Shown piece by piece: positions 28,245-38,839 of a DNA stretch of 64,000 bases. The stretch spans positions 1,302,001 through 1,366,000 of the forward strand of contig NZ_CP030827.1 of the NCBI RefSeq assembly GCF_003597675.1. The letters run 5' to 3'. Made by a program: the position numbers and the translations under genes. Each line of letters begins with the position of its first letter. The first letter of the stretch is position 1. The notes beneath the pieces were generated by a model. That model saw only the letters and a list, made by a program, of their open reading frames with translations, did no database searches and was not told the origin of the DNA. The stretch is from Neorhizobium sp. NCHU2750. Lineage in GTDB: Bacteria > Pseudomonadota > Alphaproteobacteria > Rhizobiales > Rhizobiaceae.

Positions 28245-29027
28245 ATGGCGAAAGCAGGCGGCCGTTACGGCCTGGATGCCTTTCGTCACGTCGCTTTCGA
28301 TGACATAGGGTCCACCAATACCGAATGCCTCGCCCGCGCTCGCGCCGGCGAGGCAGGTTTGTTATGGGTGACCGCTGCCCGCCAGACCTCAGGCCGTGGC
28401 CGCCGTGGGCGCGCCTGGACATCCGAGACCGGCAATCTCTATTCCTCGCTGCTTCTGATCGATCCCGCGCCGATGGAGCGTGTGGCCTCCCTGCCGCTCG
28501 CCGTTGCCGTCGCCGTCTATGATGCGGTCAAGGCCGTGCTGCCGCCGGGCGCCGGTCTTCTGCAGGTCAAATGGCCGAACGACATCCTGATCGACCGGGC
28601 AAAGACCTGCGGCATTCTTCTGGAGGGCGAGATGCTGCCGGATGGCCGTCATGCGCTCGTCATCGGTATCGGCATCAATATCCGCCATATGCCCGACAGC
28701 GCCCCCTATGGCGTGACGCGTCTCGTCGACCATGGTGCGGCGATTTCGCCCGATGAACTTTTCGCCCATCTTTATCGGTCGATGGCGCTCGCGCTGGAAT
28801 CATGGGATGAGGGTAGGGGAACGGCACGGATCGTCGAACGTTGGCGCGAGATAGCCTGCGGCATAGGCGAGAAGATCACCGTCAACCTGCCGGACCGCTC
28901 GCTGCAGGGAATATTCGCCGGGATTGATGACAATGGTCTTCTGTTGCTCGACATGGGGGCCGAAATGGGGGATGGACAAGTCCGGCCGATCGCGGCAGGG
29001 GATGTATTCTTTACGAGAACGGAATAA
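28245..29027 (+). CDS. birA: Biotin--[acetyl-CoA-carboxylase] ligase
   Basis: Attaches biotin to the biotin carrier protein of carboxylases via biotinyl-AMP. The 260-residue protein has the ligase core: STNTECLARA, the biotinyl-AMP loop GRGRRGRAW, and KWPNDILIDRAKTCGILLEG. It has no N-terminal helix-turn-helix, so it is a class I enzyme that does not itself repress biotin genes. The short C-terminal SH3-like domain (ITVNLPDRSLQGIFAGIDDN) is present. Location straight after nuoN and before rnj is a common alphaproteobacterial order. Confidence 0.93.
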   Translation: MAKAGGRYGLDAFRHVAFDDIGSTNTECLARARAGEAGLLWVTAARQTSGRGRRGRAWTSETGNLYSSLLLIDPAPMERVASLPLAVAVAVYDAVKAVLPPGAGLLQVKWPNDILIDRAKTCGILLEGEMLPDGRHALVIGIGINIRHMPDSAPYGVTRLVDHGAAISPDELFAHLYRSMALALESWDEGRGTARIVERWREIACGIGEKITVNLPDRSLQGIFAGIDDNGLLLLDMGAEMGDGQVRPIAAGDVFFTRTE

Positions 29028-29035
29028 GAAGACGC

Positions 29036-30706
29036 ATGGCTAAGCAAGACGAACTGGTGTTTCTGCCTTTGGGCGGTGTGGGCGAGATCGGCATGAACCT
29101 CGCACTCTACGGCTATGGCCCGTCGGAGAAGCGCCAGTGGATCATGGTCGATTGCGGCGTGACCTTTCCCGGCCCCGATCTTCCCGGCGTCGACCTCGTT
29201 CTTCCCGATATCCGCTTCCTCGCCTCGCAGCGTAACAATCTCAAGGGCATGATCATCACCCACGCGCATGAGGACCATTACGGTGCGCTGAACGATCTGT
29301 GGCCGGGCCTCAACGTGCCGGTCTATGCCTCTCCCTTTACCGCCGGCATGATGGAAGCCAAGCGCAAGTATGAAGGCAACCGTGCCGAAATCCCGATCAC
29401 CATCTTCAAGGCCGGCGATCGCATCGAGCTTGGGCCCTTCTCCATCGAGGCCGTCGGCGTCAACCATTCCATTCCCGAGCCCATGTCGCTCGTCATCCGC
29501 ACGCCGCTCGGCAATGTCGTCCATACCGGCGACTGGAAGATCGATGCGAAGCCGACGCTCGGGCCGCTGACAGACGAAGCCCGCTTCCGGGCGATCGGCG
29601 AGGAAGGCGTGCTGGCCCTGATGTGCGACAGCACCAATTCCATGCGCGATGGCGTGTCGCCCTCCGAAGAAGAAGTCTCCAAGGGCCTGCAGAAGGTCAT
29701 CGAGGAAGCCGAGGGCCGCGTCGCCGTCACCACCTTCTCATCCAATGTCGGTCGTATCCGTTCGATTGCCGAGGCTGCCGAAGCTGCCGGCCGCGAAGTG
29801 CTGCTGCTCGGCTCGTCCTTGAAGCGCGTCGTCGACGTTGCTCGCGACATCGGCATCATGGAAGGCATCAAGCCCTTCATCGCCGAGGACGAATATGGCT
29901 ATATCCCGCGCGACAAGGTCGTCGTCATCCTGACCGGCAGCCAGGGCGAGCCGCGCGCGGCGCTGGCCAAGATCTCCCGTGATGAGATGCGCCATGTGGC
30001 GCTGACCAAGGGCGATACGGTCGTGTTTTCCTCGCGCACCATTCCCGGCAACGAAAAGGCCATTCTCGACATCAAGAATGCGCTGATCGAGCAGGGCATC
30101 GTCGTGCTCGGCGACAGCGACGCGCTGGTGCACGTTTCCGGCCATCCGCGCCGCAACGAACTCCTGAAGATGTACGAGTGGGTCAAGCCCGAAATCCTCG
30201 TGCCGGTGCATGGCGAGGCGGCCCATCTGACGGCCCAGGCCGAACTCGGCGCCTCCGCCGGCATCCAGACGATCCCGCGCGTGCGCAACGGCAATATCCT
30301 GCGCCTGGCACCCGGTCCCGCTGAAGTCATCGATGACGCGCCGCATGGCCGCATCTTCAAGGATGGCAAGCTGATCGGCGATTATGACGAAATGGGCGTG
30401 GGCGATCGTCGCAAGCTCTCCTTCGTCGGCCATGTCTCGGTCAATATCCTGCTCGACCAGCGCTACGATTTCCTCGCAGATCCCGATCTCGTCTCCTTCG
30501 GCCTGCCCGAATTCGACGACGAGGGCGAGGATATGGATGACGGGCTCTATGATGCCGTGCTGGGTGCGGTGGAAAGCATCCCGCGCGCCCGCCGCAAGGA
30601 TCTCGACATGGTCCGCGAGGCCGTGCGTCGCGCAGTACGCGCCGCCGCCAACATGGCCTGGGGCAAGAAGCCGGTCGTGACGGTGTTCGTGACGCGGGTG
30701 CAGTAA
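29036..30706 (+). CDS. rnj: Ribonuclease J
   Basis: Metallo-beta-lactamase-fold RNase with 5'-exonuclease and endonuclease activity in mRNA decay and rRNA maturation. The 556-residue protein carries the zinc site ITHAHEDHYGA (His76, His78, Asp80, His81), the beta-CASP motif region (FSSRTIPGNEKAI) and the HVSGHPRRNELLKMYEWVKPEILVP block, with a typical RNase J C-terminal domain. It follows birA by 8 bp, probably co-transcribed. A strong palindromic repeat lies downstream and may act as a terminator. Confidence 0.95.
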   Translation: MAKQDELVFLPLGGVGEIGMNLALYGYGPSEKRQWIMVDCGVTFPGPDLPGVDLVLPDIRFLASQRNNLKGMIITHAHEDHYGALNDLWPGLNVPVYASPFTAGMMEAKRKYEGNRAEIPITIFKAGDRIELGPFSIEAVGVNHSIPEPMSLVIRTPLGNVVHTGDWKIDAKPTLGPLTDEARFRAIGEEGVLALMCDSTNSMRDGVSPSEEEVSKGLQKVIEEAEGRVAVTTFSSNVGRIRSIAEAAEAAGREVLLLGSSLKRVVDVARDIGIMEGIKPFIAEDEYGYIPRDKVVVILTGSQGEPRAALAKISRDEMRHVALTKGDTVVFSSRTIPGNEKAILDIKNALIEQGIVVLGDSDALVHVSGHPRRNELLKMYEWVKPEILVPVHGEAAHLTAQAELGASAGIQTIPRVRNGNILRLAPGPAEVIDDAPHGRIFKDGKLIGDYDEMGVGDRRKLSFVGHVSVNILLDQRYDFLADPDLVSFGLPEFDDEGEDMDDGLYDAVLGAVESIPRARRKDLDMVREAVRRAVRAAANMAWGKKPVVTVFVTRVQ

Positions 30707-30767
30707 GGACGTTTGAGGAGACGGCCGAACTGCTTTCGTGGGAAGAGGCTTTTGCCGTGAGGAGAAG

Positions 30768-30896
30768 ACCCCTCCCAACCCTCCCCACAAGGGGGAGGGC
30801 TTAACCCGGACCCACCGCCGAAGCCTGCTTGAGGCAGGCGGTGGCCGCGGTTTTTCTCCCCCCTTGTGGGGGAGATGGCCGGCAGGCCAGAGGGGG
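30768..30896. repeat. Rhizobial palindromic intergenic repeat
   Basis: GC-rich inverted arms (CCCTCCCCACAAGGGGGAGG at the left and its near-complement CCCCCCTTGTGGGGGAG at the right) flank an internal hairpin (CCACCGCC ... GGCGGTGG enclosing GCCTGC-TTGA-GGCAGG). This is a common mobile-looking intergenic element in rhizobial genomes. It separates rnj from the epimerase gene and could stabilise or terminate the rnj transcript. Confidence 0.7.
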
Positions 30897-30965
30897 AATC
30901 TATCGCGTACGTGTATGCCGCATATTTGGAGATCGGGTCGTCTCCAATGCCAGGAGGAGGAACAG

Positions 30966-31370
30966 ATGCTTGGCCGCATCAATCATATCGCAATCGCCGT
31001 GCCGATCCTGGAAGAGGCCGTGGAGATCTACCGGGATATGCTGGGTGCCACGGTATCTGAGCCGCAGTCCTTGCCCGAACACGGTGTCACCGTCGTCTTC
31101 GTCGAACTTCCCAATACCAAGATCGAATTGCTGGAGCCTCTCGGCGACAGTTCTCCGCTCGCCTCCTTCCTTGAGCGCAATCCCGCAGGCGGCATCCACC
31201 ACATCTGCCACGAGACCACCGACATCAATGCCGCGGCCGAGCGCCTTCGATCTGCCGGTGCGCGCCTGCTGGGAGATGGCCGGCCGAAGATCGGCGCCCA
31301 TGGCAAGCCGGTACTCTTCCTGCATCCCAAGGATTTCAACGGAACGCTGATCGAGCTGGAAGAGGTTTGA
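30966..31370 (+). CDS. mce: Methylmalonyl-CoA/ethylmalonyl-CoA epimerase
   Basis: A 134-residue glyoxalase/VOC-fold protein that interconverts the 2R and 2S forms of methylmalonyl-CoA in propionyl-CoA use. Metal-ligand positions are visible: His7 (GRINHIAIAV), the GGIHHICHET histidine and the C-terminal glutamate (GTLIELEEV); the PKIGAHGKPVLFLHPKDFNG segment is characteristic. A strong ribosome site (GGAGGAGG) precedes ATG 30966, which is why the longer frame running into the repeat is rejected. Confidence 0.92.
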   Translation: MLGRINHIAIAVPILEEAVEIYRDMLGATVSEPQSLPEHGVTVVFVELPNTKIELLEPLGDSSPLASFLERNPAGGIHHICHETTDINAAAERLRSAGARLLGDGRPKIGAHGKPVLFLHPKDFNGTLIELEEV

Positions 31371-31493
31371 CGGGGAGGCGCGGTCGCCAATGAAAACAAT
31401 GGACTCTGTGGATATCCGGAATCATTTTCTCAACGGCGGCGATCCTGTCGTCTGCGCGGTTGTCTGTCGCGACAGGATCGAAGGACCGGCACC

Positions 31494-31769
31494 ATGTCCC
31501 TTTTGACCGTCGCTGCCATCTACTTCATTCTCTGGTGGACGGTTCTCTTCATCGTCCTGCCTCTCGGCTATCGCAGCCAGCAGGAGGAGGGAGACATCGC
31601 GCCCGGAACGGTGGAGAGTGCGCCGGTGCGTTTTCGCGGTGGCCGCGTCGTCGTCCTGACCACGCTAATCTCGACGGCGCTCTATCTCGGCTACTATCTC
31701 GCCACAGCCTATTTCGGCATTGGCGTCGCGGATATCCCGGACATTGTGCCGAGCTACCCCCGTGGCTGA
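31494..31769 (+). CDS. DUF1467 family membrane protein
   Basis: A 91-residue protein with two spans: AAIYFILWWTVLFIVLPLGY and VVLTTLISTALYLGYYLATA. The segment W-W-T-V-L-F-x-V-L-P-x-G-x-R-S-Q-x-E is the DUF1467 signature. Function is unknown. Members nearly always lie between the epimerase and proS in alphaproteobacteria, as here, suggesting a fixed chromosomal neighbourhood rather than a proven joint role. Followed by a strong terminator. Confidence 0.88.
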   Translation: MSLLTVAAIYFILWWTVLFIVLPLGYRSQQEEGDIAPGTVESAPVRFRGGRVVVLTTLISTALYLGYYLATAYFGIGVADIPDIVPSYPRG

Positions 31770-31876
31770 TCAGCCTGTTAAAGGGTGGGGGATGGAGTGT
31801 CGGTAGCGGCCGAGGCACACGAATTGCTGCCATCGTTTTGACACCACGCCATGGTCTTGGGATCATAAGGCCAAAA

Positions 31877-31910
31877 AAAAACAAGGCGTTGAAGCCTTGT
31901 TTTTCAGTTT
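31877..31910 (+). terminator. Rho-independent terminator after the nuo-DUF1467 block
   Basis: An 11-bp perfect stem AAAAACAAGGC / GCCTTGTTTTT with a 6-base loop; T-run on both strands, so it can stop transcription in either direction. Confidence 0.85.
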
Positions 31911-32299
31911 CGCGTGATCCTAACCGTTGCCGGGGCAGCGTCGAGCGCGCCTAAGATCTGATCCTCCCAAGACTTTACCGCGATTGGCAAGAATTTGAAC
32001 TTCATGCCTGTTTTATGGGCTGAAACTAGCTCAAAGGGTGTGCTTTGTCACTCTCTTTTTTTGTATTTTTGTGACACCTGTGGAAAAAAATGCCGCTGGC
32101 GCATTTGTCGCACCCCCGCCTTCATCAAAATCACATTTTCGGCTGTTCCGACGTGCCGGGCGACCCGTTCATCCACCGGCTTTTCATCTATCTCCGGGTT
32201 TCCATGGGGCCTTGGAACCGGTAAGAAGCCTGCCAAATGGTCTTTAAATCGGCCGATTCCTGCGTGAAGCGGAAGGCCAAGCAAAAGTCGGAAATCACC
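31911..32299 (+). other. Gap upstream of proS
   Basis: About 390 bases holding the presumed proS promoter and leader. A pyrimidine-rich stretch near 32050-32070 (CTCTTTTTTTGTATTTTTGT) is notable. No gene seen. Confidence 0.5.
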
Positions 32300-33622
32300 A
32301 TGCGCCTGTCCCGCTATTTTATGCCCATCCTGAAGGAAAACCCCAAGGAGGCGGAAATCGTATCGCACCGCCTGATGCTGCGCGCGGGCATGATCCGGCA
32401 GCAGAGCCAGGGCATCTATTCCTGGCTGCCGCTCGGCAAGAAGGTGCTGGACAAGGTCAACGCCATCATCCGCGAAGAGCAGAACCGCGCCGGCGCCATC
32501 GAGCTCCTGATGCCGACGCTGCAGTCGGCCGAACTCTGGCAGGAAAGCGGCCGCTACGAGGCTTACGGCAAGGAAATGCTGCGCATCAAGGACCGCCAGG
32601 AGCGTCCGATGCTCTACGGCCCGACCAATGAGGAAATGGTCACCGATATCTTCCGGTCCTACGTCAAGTCCTACAAGAACCTGCCGCTCAACCTCTATCA
32701 CATCCAGCTGAAGTTCCGCGACGAGATCCGTCCGCGCTTCGGCACTATGCGCTCGCGCGAATTCCTGATGAAGGATGCCTATTCCTTCGACATGACCCGC
32801 GAAGACGCGATCCATTCCTATAACAAGATGTTCGTCGCCTACCTGCGCACCTTTGCCCGTCTCGGCATGCGCGCCATCCCGATGCGCGCCGATACCGGCC
32901 CGATCGGCGGCAATCACAGCCACGAATTCATCATCCTCGCCGATACCGGTGAGTCGGAAGTGTTCAGCCACAAGGCCTTCACCGATTTCGAAATCCCCTC
33001 CGCAGATACCGATTTCGATGATGTCGCGGGCCTGCAGTCGATCTTCGACAAGTGGACCTCGGTCTATGCCGCAACCTCGGAAATGCATGACGAGGCAGCC
33101 TTTGCCGCCATTCCCGATGCGGATCGTCTTTCCGCCCGCGGCATCGAGGTCGGTCACATCTTCTATTTCGGCACCAAATATTCCGAGCCGATGGGCGCCA
33201 AGGTGCAGGGACCGGACGGCAAGGAACACCCTGTCCACATGGGATCCTACGGCATTGGCCCGACACGCCTTGTTCCCGCCATCATCGAAGCATCGCATGA
33301 CGAGAACGGCATCATCTGGCCCGAATCGGTCGCACCCTTCGATGTCGTGGTGATCAACATGAAACCGGGCGACACCGCTTGCGACGACCTGTCGGAAAAG
33401 CTCTACGCCGCGCTCTCCAAGGCCGGCAAGGACGTGCTTTACGATGACACCGACGATCGCGCCGGCACCAAGTTCGCCACCGCCGATCTGATCGGCGTGC
33501 CGGTTCAGATCATCGTCGGCCCCCGCTCGGCAGCCGTCGGCGAGGTCGAGGTGAAGGACCGCAAGAGCGGCGCCCGCGAGGTGATGAGCCTCGAGGCCGC
33601 CCTGAACAAGGCGACGGGCTGA
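32300..33622 (+). CDS. proS: Prolyl-tRNA synthetase
   Basis: Class II aminoacyl-tRNA synthetase charging tRNA-Pro. The 440-residue protein has motif 1 ([18 protein letters not shown]), motif 2 with its arginine ([21 protein letters not shown]) and motif 3 ([16 protein letters not shown]), then an anticodon-binding domain. At 440 residues it is the short alphaproteobacterial form with only a small insertion instead of the full editing domain of E. coli ProS (572 residues). ATG 32300 fits the usual MRLSRYF-type start; an in-frame ATG at 32237 adds non-family residues. Confidence 0.95.
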   Translation: MRLSRYFMPILKENPKEAEIVSHRLMLRAGMIRQQSQGIYSWLPLGKKVLDKVNAIIREEQNRAGAIELLMPTLQSAELWQESGRYEAYGKEMLRIKDRQERPMLYGPTNEEMVTDIFRSYVKSYKNLPLNLYHIQLKFRDEIRPRFGTMRSREFLMKDAYSFDMTREDAIHSYNKMFVAYLRTFARLGMRAIPMRADTGPIGGNHSHEFIILADTGESEVFSHKAFTDFEIPSADTDFDDVAGLQSIFDKWTSVYAATSEMHDEAAFAAIPDADRLSARGIEVGHIFYFGTKYSEPMGAKVQGPDGKEHPVHMGSYGIGPTRLVPAIIEASHDENGIIWPESVAPFDVVVINMKPGDTACDDLSEKLYAALSKAGKDVLYDDTDDRAGTKFATADLIGVPVQIIVGPRSAAVGEVEVKDRKSGAREVMSLEAALNKATG

Positions 33623-33712
33623 ACAAGGCTGCGGGCTGAACAAGCCCGCCCGCCGCGTATGAAGACGCCGTGCGTGAACCCCTCGCGCCGGACTGGATTT
33701 GAGGAAGCATGA

Positions 33713-35020
33713 ATGGCGAGCGTCGCGGCGAGTGGTGAGAAGGAAAAGGTGAAGAAGGCTCCCAAGGCCGGTGCCTTTTCCGCCTTCGAGCGCATGGTGG
33801 CCTGGCGCTACCTGCGTTCGCGCCGCAAGGAAGCCTATATCTCGGTCATTGCCGGTTTTTCCTTCATCGGCATCATGCTCGGCGTCGCCACGCTGATCAT
33901 CGTCATGGCGGTGATGAACGGCTTCCGCACCGAGCTGATCTCGCGCATCCTCGGCATCAATGGTCACATGATCATCCAGCCGGTCGATGCTCCGTTCACC
34001 GATTATGCCGAGCTGACGAAGAAATTCGCCGCAGTGCCGGGCGTCAAGATGGCGCTGCCGCTGGTCGAGGGGCAGACACTGGCCTCCGGCAAGGGCGGTG
34101 CGGGCTCCGGTGCGCTGGTGCGCGGCATCCGCACCGAAGATCTGGAAAAGCTCCATGAAGTCGCCGGCAATATCAAGCAGGGTGACATCACCGGCTTTGC
34201 CGCAGGGCAGGGCGTGTTGGTCGGCTCGAGACTGGCCGCCCAGCTCGGGCTTTCCGCCGGCGACAAGATCACGCTCATCTCGCCCGAAGGCGACGTGACG
34301 CCGATGGGCGTCAACCCGCGGGTCAAGTCCTACACGATCTCCGGTATCTTCGAGATCGGCATGTCGGAATATGATGCGACGATCATCTATATGCCGCTGG
34401 AAGAATCGCAGCTCTATTTCAACGCCGAGGGCATCGTCCAGTCGATCGAACTCTTCGTCGATGATCCCGATGCGATCGACGACCTGCGCCCCAAGGTGGA
34501 GGCGGCTGCCGGACGGCAGATCTACATCACCGACTGGCGCCAGCGCAACGAGACCTTCTTCTCCGCCCTTCAGGTCGAGCGCAACGTCATGTTTATGATC
34601 CTGACGCTGATCGTGCTGGTCGCCGCCTTGAACATCATTTCCGGCCTGATCATGCTGGTGAAGGACAAGGGCTCCGACATCGCCATCCTGCGCACGATGG
34701 GGGCGAGTTCCGGGGCGATCATGCGCATATTCTTCATGACCGGGGCCGCCATCGGCCTTGTCGGTACGGTCGCGGGCGTCGCGCTCGGTGTCGTCGTCTG
34801 TCTGAATATCGAATCGATCCGCCAGTTCTTCTCCTGGGTTTCCGGCACGGTCCTGTTCAACCCGGAACTCTATTTCTTGAGCGAACTGCCGGCCAAGATG
34901 AGCATCGGCGAGACGGTCTCCGTCGTCGCCATGGCGCTCGTCCTGTCCTTCATCGCCACCATCTTTCCCGCATGGCGGGCCTCCAGGCTCGATCCCGTCC
35001 AGGCTCTCCGCTATGAATAA
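33713..35020 (+). CDS. lolC: Lipoprotein-releasing ABC transporter permease (LolC/LolE type)
   Basis: Inner-membrane subunit of the Lol system that extracts outer-membrane lipoproteins and hands them to LolA. The 435-residue protein has one N-terminal span ([20 protein letters not shown]), a ~200-residue periplasmic domain, and three C-terminal spans ([40 protein letters not shown]; a last span ending before [17 protein letters not shown], the family end). The GAGGAAG ribosome site selects ATG 33713. A single LolC/E-type subunit, as in many alphaproteobacteria, probably acts as a homodimer; the choice of symbol is conventional. Confidence 0.93.
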   Translation: MASVAASGEKEKVKKAPKAGAFSAFERMVAWRYLRSRRKEAYISVIAGFSFIGIMLGVATLIIVMAVMNGFRTELISRILGINGHMIIQPVDAPFTDYAELTKKFAAVPGVKMALPLVEGQTLASGKGGAGSGALVRGIRTEDLEKLHEVAGNIKQGDITGFAAGQGVLVGSRLAAQLGLSAGDKITLISPEGDVTPMGVNPRVKSYTISGIFEIGMSEYDATIIYMPLEESQLYFNAEGIVQSIELFVDDPDAIDDLRPKVEAAAGRQIYITDWRQRNETFFSALQVERNVMFMILTLIVLVAALNIISGLIMLVKDKGSDIAILRTMGASSGAIMRIFFMTGAAIGLVGTVAGVALGVVVCLNIESIRQFFSWVSGTVLFNPELYFLSELPAKMSIGETVSVVAMALVLSFIATIFPAWRASRLDPVQALRYE

Positions 35021-35027
35021 GGTCTCC

Positions 35028-35714
35028 ATGGCACCGCGCAAAACCGTCCTGAAGCTCTCTGGCGTCGAACGTCACTATGGCCAGGGCGAGACCATGCTTT
35101 CGATCCTGAAGGGCGCCGATTTCGAGCTGAAAAGCGGCGAGATCGTCGCGCTCGTGGCACCTTCCGGCACAGGCAAGTCGACCCTGCTTCATCTCGCAGG
35201 CCTTCTGGAACATCCGGATGGCGGCGACGTGTCGATCGGCGGCCATTCCTGCAACGATCTGCCCGACGAGCAGCGCACCTCGATCCGCCGCTCCGAGATC
35301 GGCTTCGTCTACCAGTTCCATCATCTCCTGCCGGAATTTTCCGCGATCGAGAATATCATGATGCCCCAGCTGATCGGCGGTCTGTCGAAGACCGAGGCGA
35401 GGGGCAGGGCGGCTCAACTGCTCGACTATATGCGCATCGGCCACCGTGCCGAGCACCGGCCGGCCGAACTGTCGGGCGGCGAACAGCAGCGCGTGGCGAT
35501 CGCCCGCGCAGTGGCCAACGCGCCCCGCGTCTTGCTCGCCGACGAGCCGACCGGCAATCTCGACCCGAAGACCGCATCCTATGTCTTCGACGCCCTGGAG
35601 GCGCTGGTGCGCCAGTCCGGCCTCGCCGCCCTGATCGCCACCCACAATCACGATCTCGCCGCCCGCATGGATCGTCGCGTGACGATCGAAGGCGGCAAGG
35701 TCGTCGAGTTTTGA
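35028..35714 (+). CDS. lolD: Lipoprotein-releasing ABC transporter ATP-binding protein
   Basis: ATPase of the Lol system, 228 residues. Walker [17 protein letters not shown]-loop [12 protein letters not shown], signature [14 protein letters not shown], Walker [13 protein letters not shown] and the H-loop ATHNHDLA are all present. ATG 35028 is preceded by AAGG at a fitting distance; an in-frame ATG at 35013 overlaps the permease gene and would add five residues. Same operon as the permease. Confidence 0.94.
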   Translation: MAPRKTVLKLSGVERHYGQGETMLSILKGADFELKSGEIVALVAPSGTGKSTLLHLAGLLEHPDGGDVSIGGHSCNDLPDEQRTSIRRSEIGFVYQFHHLLPEFSAIENIMMPQLIGGLSKTEARGRAAQLLDYMRIGHRAEHRPAELSGGEQQRVAIARAVANAPRVLLADEPTGNLDPKTASYVFDALEALVRQSGLAALIATHNHDLAARMDRRVTIEGGKVVEF

Positions 35715-36142
35715 CCCCAGGGCTTAGCCGAGATCCCTTCCTGTCCATCTTCGGGTTGATCCGGTCGTGCCGCAATGCCGCGGCCGCGCCGCTGCGCCTG
35801 GATCGCGCCTGAAATCCATCCCTCATCAGTTCTTGTGCGCGAGGCGCAGATTGATGCCTTGATGTCGCCGGAGCCTGTCCGGTCGCCAGCCGACTGTGGT
35901 CGTCATGGGTCGAATCAGTCGCGCTCATGGCTCGGACATGGCGATCGCGAGGGCCGTGCGCCAAAGTCCATGCGACCAGATGTCACAATCTATGGGACAC
36001 AAAGTCGCATCATTCGGAAAAACCGATGCGCCCATGGGTAGAAAATGCCTCACGTTCCTGGGAGGATTTCATTTTCTGGTGGCAGGGGTGCCTGTTGGCC
36101 TTATGTCCCTTCATGCCAACAACATTTCAAGGACACCCTCTT
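35715..36142 (+). other. Gap upstream of the glucose dehydrogenase gene
   Basis: About 430 bases without a credible gene. The frame of the dehydrogenase is open upstream to 35927, but the residues are not family-like. Presumed promoter region. Confidence 0.5.
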
Positions 36143-38530
36143 ATGACTAAGGATTATGGGACGGGAGAGTACTCTCCCGTCCGGATTTGGTTATTGCGCC
36201 TGTTCGGGCTCGCGCTTCTGGCCATCGGCTTGGTTCTCGCAGCCGGCGGCGTAAAGCTCGTCATGCTCGATGGCAGCCCCTATTACGTCTTGATCGGCCT
36301 CGCACTCGCCGTCGCCGGCATCGTGGCGCTGGTCGGCAGGATCTGGGGCCTGCATGTCTATCTGCTCGCCTTTGTCGTCACCTTCTTCTGGGCGCTGTGG
36401 GAAGCAGGCTTCGATGGCTGGGCGCTCGTCCCGCGCCTCGTCGGCCCTTTCATCCTGCTGGTCCTGGCACTTCTGCTGATGCCGGCCCGTTTCCGCAATG
36501 GCAGCCCCACGCGCCGCGGCGCCAGCGCGCTCGCCGGCCTCGCCTGCCTGGTGATCGTGGTTGCCGGCGTGTTCTTCGGCAATTCCCGTCCGGCGCCGCT
36601 GCCGCTTCCGGCTGCCGAGGCCGATAACGCGTTTCTCGATGACGCAATCCAGCCGGCCTCGACCGATTGGGCCGCCTGGGGCGGCGGCGCGGGGCAGCGT
36701 TTCTCCGACCTGAAGCAGATCACCCCGGAAAATGTCGCCGGGCTGAAGCCTGCCTGGGTCTACCATACCGGCGATATCGCCAAGAATTACGGTGTCGAGA
36801 TGACGCCGCTGAAGGTTGGTGACATGGTCTATGGATGCACGTCCATCCATGCGGCCTTCGCGCTCAATGCCGCCACCGGCAAGCAGGTCTGGCGCTTCGA
36901 TCCGAAATCGCCGGAAGCCTATTCGCCGCCGAATTCCGCATGCCGCGGCGTCACCTACTATCATAACCCGCAGGCCGTCGCCGGCGCAGCCTGCGAAAAC
37001 CGCATCATCTGGGGCAGCTGGGACGGCAAGATCTTTGCGGTCGATGCCGCCGACGGAAAGCTCTGCGAGGATTTTGGCGACGAGGGCCATATCGACCTCA
37101 CCCAGGGCCTTGGCGAAATCGTTCCGACCATGGTCTCCACCACCTCGGCACCGACCATCGTGCGGGGCGTCGTCGTCACCAGCCAGCAGGTGCGTGATGG
37201 CGAGCGCCAGAAGGCGCCTTCCGGCGTCGTTCGCGGCTGGGATGCCGTCACCGGTGAACTGAAATGGGCCTGGGACATGAACCAGCCCGAGATCACCAAA
37301 CTGCCGCCGGAGGGCAAGACCTATTCGCTCGGTTCGCCGAACGTCTGGTCCACCGCTGTCGGCGATGAAAATCTCGGCCTGGTCTATCTTCCGGTCGCCA
37401 ACCCGGCCGGCGATTATCTGAGCTCCAACCGCACCGATGCTGAACGCAAATACGGTTCGTCCGTCACCGCGCTCGACGTTCAGACGGGCAAGCCCACCTG
37501 GGTCCATCAGTTCGTCAAGAACGACGTATGGGATTATGACGTACCGGCCCAGCCGACCCTCGTCGACTTCCCGACTGCCAATGGCAAGGTACCGGCACTC
37601 GTCCAGACGACGAAGATGGGCGACATCTTCGTACTCGACCGCCGCACCGGTGACCTCCTGACCCCGGTCAAGGATACGCCGGTTCCCCAGGGCGGCGTCG
37701 AGCCGCAGGAGCGCGCGGCAACGCAGGTGCGGTCCGCCTTCAACAGCACCAGCCAGCCGGATCTGACCGAAAAGCAGATGTGGGGCATGTCGCCGATCGA
37801 CCAGATGCTGTGCCGCATCCAGTTCCGCGAGGCGAACTACAAGGGCATGTTCACGCCGCCTTCGGCCGACAAGCCCTATATCATGGCGCCGGGCAACAAT
37901 GGCGGCTCCGATTGGGGCTCGCTTTCGGTGGACGTCCGCCGCGGGGTAATCGTCGCCAACTACAATATCTTCACCAGCTACATGCAGCTGATCCCGCGCG
38001 CCGAGGATGATGCCATGGGCGTCTACTATATCGGCGACCCGCGCTCCAAGATGCCGCGTCCGGGCTTCAATCGTCCGGCTGCCGACCAGCCCTATGGCAT
38101 CAGCCCCAACCAGGGTTGGCAGATGCCGACAGGCCTTCTGTGCACCCAGCCTCCCTATGGCGGCATACGCGCAATCGACCTGAAGACCGGCAAGACCCTG
38201 TGGGACAAGCCCTTCGGCACGGCAGAGCGCAACGGACCGTTCGGGATCGCCTCGCATCTGCCGCTGGAAATCGGTACGCCCAACAATGGCGGCACCCTGA
38301 CCACGGCAACCGGCCTGATCTTTGCCGGCGCGACGACCGACGATCATCTGCGTGCCATGGATCTCGCCTCGGGCAAGACGCTCTGGCAGGCGGAACTTCC
38401 GGCTGGCGGCCAGGCGGCACCGATGACCTATGAGCAAGGCGGCAAGCAGTATGTGGTGATCATGGCCGGCGGCCATCACAGCATGCTGACGCCGGCAGGC
38501 GACGAACTCATCGCCTATGCACTGCCCTGA
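36143..38530 (+). CDS. gcd: Membrane-bound PQQ-dependent glucose dehydrogenase
   Basis: Quinoprotein that oxidises glucose to gluconolactone in the periplasm and passes electrons to ubiquinone. The 795-residue protein starts with about five membrane spans (residues ~15-140, e.g. LLRLFGLALLAIGLVLAAGG and LHVYLLAFVVTFFWALW). It continues as an eight-bladed PQQ propeller with repeats such as FALNAATGKQVWRFDPKSP, FAVDAADGKLCEDFGDEG, TALDVQTGKPTWVHQFVKND, VLDRRTGDLLTPV and AIDLKTGKTLWDKPF. ATG 36143 has an AAGGA ribosome site. It needs externally supplied or separately encoded PQQ; no pqq genes are in the window. Gluconate production by such enzymes solubilises phosphate in soil bacteria (family knowledge). 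Confidence 0.93.
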   Translation: MTKDYGTGEYSPVRIWLLRLFGLALLAIGLVLAAGGVKLVMLDGSPYYVLIGLALAVAGIVALVGRIWGLHVYLLAFVVTFFWALWEAGFDGWALVPRLVGPFILLVLALLLMPARFRNGSPTRRGASALAGLACLVIVVAGVFFGNSRPAPLPLPAAEADNAFLDDAIQPASTDWAAWGGGAGQRFSDLKQITPENVAGLKPAWVYHTGDIAKNYGVEMTPLKVGDMVYGCTSIHAAFALNAATGKQVWRFDPKSPEAYSPPNSACRGVTYYHNPQAVAGAACENRIIWGSWDGKIFAVDAADGKLCEDFGDEGHIDLTQGLGEIVPTMVSTTSAPTIVRGVVVTSQQVRDGERQKAPSGVVRGWDAVTGELKWAWDMNQPEITKLPPEGKTYSLGSPNVWSTAVGDENLGLVYLPVANPAGDYLSSNRTDAERKYGSSVTALDVQTGKPTWVHQFVKNDVWDYDVPAQPTLVDFPTANGKVPALVQTTKMGDIFVLDRRTGDLLTPVKDTPVPQGGVEPQERAATQVRSAFNSTSQPDLTEKQMWGMSPIDQMLCRIQFREANYKGMFTPPSADKPYIMAPGNNGGSDWGSLSVDVRRGVIVANYNIFTSYMQLIPRAEDDAMGVYYIGDPRSKMPRPGFNRPAADQPYGISPNQGWQMPTGLLCTQPPYGGIRAIDLKTGKTLWDKPFGTAERNGPFGIASHLPLEIGTPNNGGTLTTATGLIFAGATTDDHLRAMDLASGKTLWQAELPAGGQAAPMTYEQGGKQYVVIMAGGHHSMLTPAGDELIAYALP

Positions 38531-38543
38531 TAAATGATGACTT

Positions 38544-38578
38544 GCAGCCCCGCCCTTATGGGCGGGGCTGCATTTTCT
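38544..38578 (+). terminator. Terminator of gcd
   Basis: 12-bp perfect stem GCAGCCCCGCCC / GGGCGGGGCTGC with a TTAT loop, followed by ATTTTCTCTT, 13 bp after the gcd stop. Confidence 0.88.
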
Positions 38579-38839
38579 CTTCGTACCCATGCCGAAATCG
38601 ACACCTCGCCTCAACGATTTCAATTGCATGGCCACATTCATTTCCTCACCCCAAAAACCCGTGCCTACAATCATGCCGTTCCGCTTCGGCTACACCGGTC
38701 TGCATTGCCGGCGAGGCGGAGCCGGTGATCCGGAAAAACGCCCTTATGCAAGCGGGACGCCGGGGGCCGCGCAGAAAATGGTCTGCCTCTCCTTGAAGAA
38801 AGGGGACGTGCGTGTGTCGCACACATACCGGGTCAGTGC

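Noticed and set aside
32048..35041. 997-codon open frame on the minus strand
   Set aside because: It is the antisense shadow of proS, lolC and lolD in high-GC DNA; its translation is low-complexity (His/Asp/Arg-rich) with no family features, while the plus strand encodes clear proteins.
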